A DNA stretch of 64,000 bases from Bin87 sp965219925 (lineage in GTDB: Bacteria > Chloroflexota > Dehalococcoidia > Lucifugimonadales > UBA3495). The translations under genes and the position numbers were made by a program. The stretch lies in the NCBI GenBank assembly GCA_965219925.1, contig OZ244795.1, forward strand, positions 248,001-312,000, read 5' to 3'. This document shows, in pieces, positions 57,410-64,000 of the stretch. Each line of letters begins with the position of its first letter. Position 1 is the stretch's first letter. The notes under the pieces were generated by a model. That model saw only the letters and a list, made by a program, of their open reading frames with translations. It was not told where the DNA came from and made no database searches.

Positions 57410-58786
57410 TCAGTCGGCCGCGGCCGGAGCCGGGGCTCCTGAAGGCATACCGGCCCGAATCGCCAGAGCGTTGTTGAGAACCATCTGCTCTGCCCGCTCG
57501 GTTTCCCGGGAGAACCGGACGGCGAACACCAGACCCGATGCCAGCACCACCGCAATCCCCACGATGAGCAGCGCCCCGGCCGTGCTGAGGCTTTCGGAAC
57601 GGAACAGGAACCCGAAGGCCACTGCGCCGACGTTTCCTCCCGCTCCCACGATGCCGGCCACGGAACCCAGCGCGCGCCGGTTGATGAACGGTACGACGGA
57701 AAAGGTGGCGCCCTGCGACATCTTAACGAACAGGCTGAAGACCATCATCGCGCCCACTGCCAGCAACAGCGATGCCATCTGCGAGAACAGTATGAGTGTG
57801 ACGCCCTCGCTGAGCAGCACGATGCCCAGGAACATCGCGCGACCCTTCAGGCCGAATTTGATGCCGGACCGGTCGCCGAATATCCCGCCCAGCGTGCGAG
57901 CAAAGATGTTCATCACGCCATACAGTCCGGCAATGACGCCTGCGGTGGCCAGGCTCAGTTGAAAGTGGTCGTAGAAGTAAAGAGCGGCGATGTTGTTGAT
58001 GGTTAGCTCCACGCCGAAGCAGGCCCCGTATAAAACGAACAGCGCCCACACCCGGTAGTCCCGCGCCGCTTCCATAAAGGTACCCTTCACGGCGGAAGAC
58101 GGAGGCATGATGCCCCGGGCCCGCAGGTCTTTGTAGTTGCCCTCCGGACAGTCCTGCGTGAATAAGTAGTAGGCGATGCTAACCAGCAGCAGAGCCGCGC
58201 CCGGTATCACCATGGCGATGCGCCATCCGAAGACCTCGCCGACACCGAACATCAGGACGCCGGCGAAGATCAGCGGCATCACCATCTGGGTCACGCCGCC
58301 GCCCAGGTTGCCCCACCCGGCGGTGGTGGCGTTGGCCGTGCCGACAACGTTGGGGGCGAACATTACCGAGGTGTGGTACTGGGTGATGACGAAGGATGCG
58401 CCGATTACGCCGATTGCCAGCCGGAACAGCAGGAAGGTTTCGTAGCTGTTGGCAAAGCCGATGCACAATACCGGGATGGATCCTACCGCCAGCAACCAGC
58501 TGTAAGCCAGCCGCGGCCCGATGCGGTCGCACAGCCAACCGAATATCAGCCGGGCGATGACGGTGATGGCCACCGAGGCGATGATAGTGTTGCCGATTTG
58601 GGCTTTGGAGAGCAGCAGGTCATCACGCACCACTGCCATCAGCGGCGCAATGCCGAACCAGCCGAAGAAGCACAGAAAAAAGGCGAACCAGGTGAGGTGG
58701 AAAGTCCGCATCTGGGGCGTGGCCAAGCTGAACAGGTTGATACGTGTTGCTTTGGCGCTTTCCAACGCGGAACTCAACATTGGCAT
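57410..58786 (-). CDS. Nitrate/nitrite MFS transporter
   Basis: 458 aa from ATG 58786 (GGAG eight bases upstream). Twelve hydrophobic segments fit the NarK/NasA branch of the major facilitator superfamily. FHLTWFAFFLCFFGWFGIAP opens the first helix, and the nitrate signature appears as GTANATTAGWGNLGGGVTQM. A second signature region is VGAGGNVGAVAFGFLF near residue 395. DRIGPRLAYSWLLAVGSIPV is the loop-2/3 motif. It imports nitrate for the adjoining assimilatory enzymes. The ATG at 58819 is an alternative start. Confidence 0.88.
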   Translation of the reverse strand: MPMLSSALESAKATRINLFSLATPQMRTFHLTWFAFFLCFFGWFGIAPLMAVVRDDLLLSKAQIGNTIIASVAITVIARLIFGWLCDRIGPRLAYSWLLAVGSIPVLCIGFANSYETFLLFRLAIGVIGASFVITQYHTSVMFAPNVVGTANATTAGWGNLGGGVTQMVMPLIFAGVLMFGVGEVFGWRIAMVIPGAALLLVSIAYYLFTQDCPEGNYKDLRARGIMPPSSAVKGTFMEAARDYRVWALFVLYGACFGVELTINNIAALYFYDHFQLSLATAGVIAGLYGVMNIFARTLGGIFGDRSGIKFGLKGRAMFLGIVLLSEGVTLILFSQMASLLLAVGAMMVFSLFVKMSQGATFSVVPFINRRALGSVAGIVGAGGNVGAVAFGFLFRSESLSTAGALLIVGIAVVLASGLVFAVRFSRETERAEQMVLNNALAIRAGMPSGAPAPAAAD

Positions 58787-58858
58787 TTTCTGGACTCCAT
58801 AGCGTTTGATGACGTGCATTGCCTACAAAGCAGGGCCTATTCAAAGTCCCCCAACCTC

Positions 58859-58934
58859 CGCTCATGGTGAGCTTGTCGAACCATCGGCGACCGTCCTTCG
58901 ACAGGCTCAGGACGAGCGGGTAGGGTCAACTCCC
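58859..58934. repeat. Right arm of the 76-bp inverted repeat
   Basis: Reverse complement of 57231-57306. It lies between the transporter gene and nirD. Confidence 0.85.
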
Positions 58935-59066
58935 ATGACCTTGAAAAGGCCCTGCCCGAAGAGGCGTGCGGGTTGCTGGGGCAATGCGTGATATGCAGTT
59001 ATATGTATATGTACGACGGCCTTCACGTTTCTCCGCACCGAGCTGCGCGATTATCGAACTGCGCGA

Positions 59067-59405
59067 TTACAGGCTGATCAGAATCTCGCCAGCTTCGCTA
59101 ACCGATACGGGGAAAGTCTGCAACGATTCACAGTCGTTGCCCACCGGATCTCCGGTACTCAGGTCGAACCGGAAATTGTGCAGCGGACAAACCAGGGTTC
59201 CGCCGCCGATGAGACCGTCGGCCAGGGGGCCCGCCTGATGGGGGCACCACGCCTGCGTCGCGTAAAACTCCCCGTGCCGAGCGCGGAAGACGGCGACCCG
59301 CAGATTGCCAGGCTGGAACAACCGACCCTCTCCGAGGGGAATCTGCTCCATGTTGCCGAGGTTGTAGGTCGTTTTCATGTTTGGCGCTGCGTTGATGATG
59401 ACCAT
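59067..59405 (-). CDS. nirD: Nitrite reductase small subunit, Rieske type
   Basis: 112 aa. EQIPLGEGRLFQPGNLRVAV, then ATQAWCPHQAGPLADG and GGTLVCPLHNFRFDLSTGDP, contains the Rieske [2Fe-2S] ligands (CxH ... CxxH). The C-terminus SEAGEILISL is typical of NirD. It partners NirB in NADH-dependent reduction of nitrite to ammonium. The ATG is four bases after the nirB stop, so the genes are co-transcribed. Confidence 0.9.
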   Translation of the reverse strand: MVIINAAPNMKTTYNLGNMEQIPLGEGRLFQPGNLRVAVFRARHGEFYATQAWCPHQAGPLADGLIGGGTLVCPLHNFRFDLSTGDPVGNDCESLQTFPVSVSEAGEILISL

Positions 59406-59409
59406 GGCG

Positions 59410-61869
59410 CTACCTCACCGGTTCAACAGGGGTGGGGGCGGTTACGAATTGGTTGGGGTGGATGGGCGCTTCGGACTCCTCTTTCCAGGGGTCCTGATAC
59501 GCATCCACCGCCGCCTGCATCTCGGATTCGAGACGCCCGCAGATACCCTCGCTGTCCCGCACCAGAATCTGGCGCAGTTTTTCGATTCCCAGACGCTCGA
59601 CGAAATCGTAGGTGCGTTCCAGATACTTGGCGTTTTCGCGGTAGAACTGCATGAAGATGCCCATGTACCTGAGCACGTCGTCGTGGGAATCAACGGTGCA
59701 GAGGGTGTCGCCCTTGCGGACGCGAGAACCGGCCGCTCCGCCGACGTGGACTTCCCACTTGCCGCCTTCGATGGCGGTTGCTCCGACGTCCTTGGTGGTG
59801 GATTCCGCGCAGTTGCGAGGGCAACCGGATACGGCGAGTTTCATCTTGTGGGGGGACTCTATGCCCTGGAACCGCTTTTCGATCTTTACACCCAGGGTCG
59901 TGCTATCGCCGAGGCCAAAGCGGCAGAAATCGGTGCCGACGCAGGTTTTGCAGGTGCGGAACGCCTTGGTGTAGGCGTGGCCGGAAGGCATACCGATCTC
60001 CCGCCAAACGTCGGGCAGGTGTTCTTTCGGGATCCCCAGCAGGTCGATACGCTGACCGCCGGTGATCTTGACCATCTTGGCCTGGTACTTTTCCGCAGCG
60101 TCGGCGATGCGTCGCAGTTCGTCTGGGGAGGTGATGCCGCCATAGATGCGCGGCACCACGCTGAAAGTCCCGTTCTTCTGGATGTTGGCGTGTACCCGGT
60201 CGTTGATGTAACGGGCGTCGCGTTCGTCTTCGTAGTCCGCGCCCCAGATGGTGCGCAGCAGCGACGCCAAACCCAGCTTGCTGGCGGCGTCTTCCTTGCC
60301 TCCGGCCAGCGCATCGAACACCGCCGAAACGCTCTTCAGGCTCATCGCCTTGATAGCGCCGATCAGCTCGGGCTTGGTGAGGGCGATACCGGGCACGTAG
60401 TAATGCGCCGAAGGGTCGTCGGCAACCAGGCCATCGGCGGCCAGTTCCAGGACAGCCTGAACCTGCATCTTGCAGGACCCGCAGCCGGTTCCGGCGCGGG
60501 TAGCGTCGCATACTGCCTTGAGGCTGCGATGCCCACCGTCAACGGCAGCGACGATCCTGGCCTTGGTGACGCCATTGCAGTTGCAGATCTGGGCGTCGTC
60601 GGGCAGATCCTCAACGTTTAGACTCGCTGCGGCGTCGGCAGCCAGAGGAAAGAGCAATTCAGAGCGGTTTTCGGGCAGCGCTTCCTCGCGGTCAAAGGCT
60701 TGCAAAATCCGCGGGACGGTGAGGCCATCCCCCAGCAGAATGGCGCCGGTGACCTTGCCATCGCGAACGATAACCTTCTTGTAAACGTTGCGGTTAGGTT
60801 CGACGTAGGTTACAACCTCGTCGTCTTCGCTCGACGGGTCTTTGTCGCCGGCGACGGCCAGCTCCACGCCCATTACCTTCAGCTTGGTTGATACGCGCGA
60901 ACCGGTGTAAACGGCATCGGTGTTGCGTCCGGTGAGCCGTTCGGCCAGCACACGAGCCTGTTCCCACAACGGGGCGACGAGACCGTAAACCTGGCTGCGG
61001 TGTTCGGCGCATTCTCCGATGGCGTAGATGTCCTGATCGTTGCGGCACGCCAGGCTGTCATTGACCAGGATGCCGCGGCGGACGTGCAACCCGGCCATGC
61101 GCGCCAGATCGACATTGGCCCGGATGCCGGCTGATATTACGACCATCTCGCAGTCGAGCGTTCCACCGTCCTTGAACTGCAAACCCGTGACGCGGCCGTC
61201 GCCGAGCACTGCGGTGGTGAGCTTTTCCAGATGGAACCTGACGCCCAGACCTTCCAGACTTTGCTTCAGCAGCTGGCCCGATTGGGAATCGAGTTGGGTA
61301 TCCATGAGCCAACCCATGAGGTGGATGACATCGACTTCGAGGCCGCGGTTCATCAGGCCGCGGGCGGCTTCCAAACCGAGCAAACCGCCGCCGATGACGG
61401 CGGCTTTTTTTGAGTTATCGGCGTAATTGATGATCTCGGTGCAATCGTCGAGAGTGCGAAACACGAATGCGCCTGATTTGTAGCCGCCGTCGTCGTCCAT
61501 CAACCCGTCCATGGGAGGAACAAAGGCGCTGCTGCCGGTGGCGATTACCAACTTGTCATAGGGCAGCAGGAGCCCGCCGGCTCCGTAGGCCATCTTCCCT
61601 TTGCGGTCGATGCCGATGACGCGGGTGCCGGCGTGGAGAGTCACGTCGTTTTCCTCGTACCAGCCGAGGGGGTTGATGAAGATGTCGTCCGGGTCATGGG
61701 AACCCGAAAGAACGCCGGAGAGCAGGATACGGTTGTAGTTGCCCCAGGTTTCCTCGCCGATGACGGTGATGTCGTAGAATTCCTGGCCGCCCAGCGCCAC
61801 CATTTCTTCGACGAATCGGGCGCCGGCCATGCCGTTGCCAATGACCACGAGCTGTTTTTTCTCTGCCAA
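59410..61869 (-). CDS. nirB: Nitrite reductase [NAD(P)H] large subunit
   Basis: 819 aa from TTG 61869, with GGAG ten bases upstream. MAEKKQLVVIGNGMAGARFV binds FAD, and KKAAVIGGGLLGLEAARGLM binds NAD. QICNCNGVTKARIVAAVDGG and TGCGSCKMQVQAVL hold the BFD-type [2Fe-2S] Cys. The C-terminal half has the sirohaem/[4Fe-4S] ligands TCVGTDFCRFGLGD (C-x5-C) and SGCPRNCAES (C-x3-C). It reduces nitrite to ammonium in the cytoplasm. Its start lies three bases from the stop of the nitrate reductase gene. Confidence 0.95.
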   Translation of the reverse strand: MAEKKQLVVIGNGMAGARFVEEMVALGGQEFYDITVIGEETWGNYNRILLSGVLSGSHDPDDIFINPLGWYEENDVTLHAGTRVIGIDRKGKMAYGAGGLLLPYDKLVIATGSSAFVPPMDGLMDDDGGYKSGAFVFRTLDDCTEIINYADNSKKAAVIGGGLLGLEAARGLMNRGLEVDVIHLMGWLMDTQLDSQSGQLLKQSLEGLGVRFHLEKLTTAVLGDGRVTGLQFKDGGTLDCEMVVISAGIRANVDLARMAGLHVRRGILVNDSLACRNDQDIYAIGECAEHRSQVYGLVAPLWEQARVLAERLTGRNTDAVYTGSRVSTKLKVMGVELAVAGDKDPSSEDDEVVTYVEPNRNVYKKVIVRDGKVTGAILLGDGLTVPRILQAFDREEALPENRSELLFPLAADAAASLNVEDLPDDAQICNCNGVTKARIVAAVDGGHRSLKAVCDATRAGTGCGSCKMQVQAVLELAADGLVADDPSAHYYVPGIALTKPELIGAIKAMSLKSVSAVFDALAGGKEDAASKLGLASLLRTIWGADYEDERDARYINDRVHANIQKNGTFSVVPRIYGGITSPDELRRIADAAEKYQAKMVKITGGQRIDLLGIPKEHLPDVWREIGMPSGHAYTKAFRTCKTCVGTDFCRFGLGDSTTLGVKIEKRFQGIESPHKMKLAVSGCPRNCAESTTKDVGATAIEGGKWEVHVGGAAGSRVRKGDTLCTVDSHDDVLRYMGIFMQFYRENAKYLERTYDFVERLGIEKLRQILVRDSEGICGRLESEMQAAVDAYQDPWKEESEAPIHPNQFVTAPTPVEPVR

Positions 61870-61871
61870 GG

Positions 61872-64000
61872 TTATCTATCTCCGTAAGGGCGATTGTCCG
61901 CTTCCCCGGTGAGGGAGGCTGGATGTGCAGTGCTTTCGATGCGCACGGCGCACACTTTGAATTCGGGCATTTTGCTGGTTGGATCCAGGGCCGGATTGGT
62001 GAGCCGGTTGGCCGCCTGCATCCCACCCCAGTGGAAAGGCACGAAGATTGTGTCTTCGCGAATGTTGCGCGAGATTTTGGTTTTGAAATTCGCGGAACCT
62101 CGCCGGGTTTGCAGCGTTACGGGCCCACCGTCTTCCAGTTGATGGCGGCGGGCCGTGGACGGGTGAATCTCGGCCAGAGGCGCCGGCGTCATCCCCTGAA
62201 GTTCGGGGATGCGACGAGTTTGGGTGCCAGACTGATAGTGCGCCAGGTTCCGCCCGGTGGTGAGGAACAGCGGGTAGTCGGCGTCGGGTAGTTCCGCAGG
62301 GGCTTCGTGGCGCACCGCGTGGAACGATGCCCTGCCGGTGGCGGTGGGGAAGCCTTCGATGAACATCCGGGGGGTGCCGGGATGGGTCAGGTTGGGGCAG
62401 GGCCAAAAGACGCCCTGACCGGCGTCGATCTTTTCGTAGGTGATTCCGGAATAATCGGCCGGGCCGCCCGCCGATGCGCGGCCCAGTTCGGCAAATATCT
62501 CACCCGTGTTCCGGTAGGCGAAATAGGCTCCCTTGCCCAGGCGGGACGCCAATTCGCAGATCACGTCAATGTCGTCCTTCACGCCGGCGGGACGTTCGCA
62601 CGCCAACCGGCGGCGTATGACGCGCCCTTCCAGGTTGGTCATGGTGCCTTCCTCTTCGGCCCACTGCGCCGATGGCAGCACTACGTCGGCCAGTTCGGCG
62701 GTTTCGGACCGGAAGAAATCGCTGACCACGAGAAAGTCCAGCGCCTTGATTCGGTGGACAACATGGTTGGCATTGGGCGCGGACACCACGATGTTGGAAC
62801 CCATTACCATCAGGGAACGCACACCGCCATCCTGTCCCAGCGAGTCCAGGAGCTGGTAGGCAGATTTGCCCGGCCCGGGGATGCTCTTTTCGGGCACGCC
62901 CCAAACGGATGCCACGTACCGGCGCGCGGCTGGATCGTCGATGCGGCGATATCCGGGCAGTTGGTCGGCTTTTTGGCCGTGCTCGCGTCCGCCCTGTCCG
63001 TTGCCCTGTCCGGTGAGGCAGCCGTAGCCGCTGTTGGGTTTGCCGATCAGGCCCAACGCCAGGGCCACGTTGATGAGAGACAGTACGTTATTGACGCCCT
63101 GCGACTGTTGCTCAGCGCCCCGACCGGTCAGGATCATGGCTGATTGCGCCGATCCCAGCAGGTGGGCCGCCTGAACCAGTTCGCGCTCGGGGACGCCGGT
63201 GATGCGTTCGACCCGCTCCGGCCAGTAGGTGGAAACCAGTCCCCGCACGTTGTCGAATCCCTGGGTGCGGCTGGCGATGTAATCCAGGTCAAGCAGACCA
63301 TCGCGGATGATGACGTGGAGCAATCCGTTGGCCAGGGCGGCGTCGGTGCCCGGTATGAGCCTGAGGTGCAGGTCGGCGCGGGCGGCGGTGGGAGTGAGGC
63401 GGGGATCGGCTACGATGAGTTTCCCGCCGGCGGCTTTCTGCTCCTCGAAATACTGCATCATGGGGGGCATTGTTTCGGCGGAGTTGCTGCCCATCATGAG
63501 GATGACCTGGGCGCCGGCGATGTCTTGCAAGGGGAAGGGCAGGCCGCGGTCCAGCCCGAGGGAGCGAATGCTGGCCCCGGCTGCCGATGACATGCAAAAG
63601 CGCCCGTTGTAGTCGATGTTGGCAGTCTGCAAGGCAACGCGGGCGAACTTGCCGAGCAGGTAGCTCTTCTCGTTGGTGAGAGACCCGCCGCCGAAAATAC
63701 CCACGGCATCGGGGCCGTATTGTTCGCGGGTGTCTTTGAAAGCGCCGGCGATCCTGTCCAGGGCATCGTCCCAGCCAACCGGAACCAGAACGCCGTTGAG
63801 GTCGCGCGCCAGGGGAGTCGTAAGGCGGTCTGGATGAGACAGCGCGGCGGCGGCGGTCCAACCCTTGATGCACAGCGCGCCCTGGTTAACGGGGAAGGCA
63901 GCATCCCCGGCGATACGAACGTCGGCGCCGGTTCCAGAGATTTCAATTCCGCACTGGAATGCACAATAAGGGCAGTGCGTGGCGGTGGCTGCCCCGGATT
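61872..64000 (-). CDS. Assimilatory nitrate reductase, molybdopterin subunit (5' end beyond window)
   Basis: At least 709 residues; the start lies beyond the right edge. The N-terminal [4Fe-4S] motif is ATATHCPYCAFQCGIEISG with ALCIKGWTAAAALSHPDRLT. Molybdopterin-guanine-dinucleotide binding regions include GIFGGGSLTNEKSYLLGKFA, AGAQVILMMGSNSAETMPPM, GYGCLTGQGNGQGGREHGQK and LFLTTGRNLAHYQSGTQTRR. The molybdopterin dinucleotide-binding domain closes the protein. It reduces nitrate to nitrite, which NirBD then takes to ammonium. Confidence 0.9.
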   Translation of the reverse strand, partial: SGAATATHCPYCAFQCGIEISGTGADVRIAGDAAFPVNQGALCIKGWTAAAALSHPDRLTTPLARDLNGVLVPVGWDDALDRIAGAFKDTREQYGPDAVGIFGGGSLTNEKSYLLGKFARVALQTANIDYNGRFCMSSAAGASIRSLGLDRGLPFPLQDIAGAQVILMMGSNSAETMPPMMQYFEEQKAAGGKLIVADPRLTPTAARADLHLRLIPGTDAALANGLLHVIIRDGLLDLDYIASRTQGFDNVRGLVSTYWPERVERITGVPERELVQAAHLLGSAQSAMILTGRGAEQQSQGVNNVLSLINVALALGLIGKPNSGYGCLTGQGNGQGGREHGQKADQLPGYRRIDDPAARRYVASVWGVPEKSIPGPGKSAYQLLDSLGQDGGVRSLMVMGSNIVVSAPNANHVVHRIKALDFLVVSDFFRSETAELADVVLPSAQWAEEEGTMTNLEGRVIRRRLACERPAGVKDDIDVICELASRLGKGAYFAYRNTGEIFAELGRASAGGPADYSGITYEKIDAGQGVFWPCPNLTHPGTPRMFIEGFPTATGRASFHAVRHEAPAELPDADYPLFLTTGRNLAHYQSGTQTRRIPELQGMTPAPLAEIHPSTARRHQLEDGGPVTLQTRRGSANFKTKISRNIREDTIFVPFHWGGMQAANRLTNPALDPTSKMPEFKVCAVRIESTAHPASLTGEADNRPYGDR

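Noticed and set aside
59377..60621. A 414-aa plus-strand frame opposite nirB
   Set aside because: Shadow of nirB, whose sirohaem and iron-sulfur motifs are unmistakable.

Overview
The window looks like a chromosomal segment of a moderately GC-rich free-living or host-associated bacterium. The gene repertoire (Uma2 nucleases, LLM flavin oxidoreductases, several SDRs, a GMC oxidoreductase, a UGSC-type protein, many short dispersed intergenic repeats) suggests a Chloroflexota lineage of the Dehalococcoidia/SAR202 kind. That placement is inference from gene content only; no marker gene such as rRNA is present.

The window has two halves. Positions 1 to about 29.97 kb are an accessory region ending at a tRNA-Ala(TGC) gene (29977-30051, minus), whose 3' end faces the accessory DNA. 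From 30.2 kb to the right edge the DNA is core-like and metabolic. Two families of short dispersed repeats fill many intergenic gaps of the right half; I saw none in the left half.

Accessory half: 0-14.4 kb is a defence island, mostly on the minus strand. It holds a DUF4238 protein, an Mrr-like restriction endonuclease, a DUF262/DUF1524 (GmrSD-type) protein, a GIY-YIG nuclease, a DUF1156 DNA methylase, a small membrane protein and a Swt1-HEPN/DUF499 ATPase. The last four form a compact operon resembling DUF499/DUF1156 defence loci, but no helicase gene is visible. Two broken 3' ends of mutL, an IS1182-like remnant and a 144-bp inverted-repeat element lie between these genes. 15-22 kb carries unrecognised genes, including two large minus-strand ones (17.8-19.6 and 20.2-21.8 kb) near decayed type I-E-like CRISPR repeats. 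22.4-29 kb is an array of serine-recombinase pieces: catalytic, recombinase, zinc-ribbon and coiled-coil domains sit in separate short reading frames, most with strong ribosome binding sites. No catalytic-domain piece keeps serine at the usual position.

Core half: thiolase, Uma2 protein, GMC oxidoreductase, then a tight cluster of VOC, MntA/HEPN and SDR genes. Next come an NHL-repeat protein, an unrecognised enzyme-like protein and a UGSC selenoprotein whose Sec codon is an in-frame TGA at 39859-39861. After that: Trm112-like, CopD-like and TlpA-like genes, two more SDRs flanking a TIMP-like secreted protein, an FTR-like iron-sulfur protein, gamma-glutamyltransferase, an aquaporin with a coupled leader peptide, a pentapeptide-repeat protein with a TIR-like tail, an LLM oxidoreductase, a second Uma2 protein, a DUF4258/DUF2283-like pair, another SDR, an orphan hicB beside a broken hicA, an alpha/beta-hydrolase-fold protein and a cupin. 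The right end is an assimilatory nitrate module on the minus strand: molybdopterin nitrate reductase (cut by the edge), nirB, nirD and a nitrate/nitrite MFS transporter flanked by 76-bp inverted repeats.
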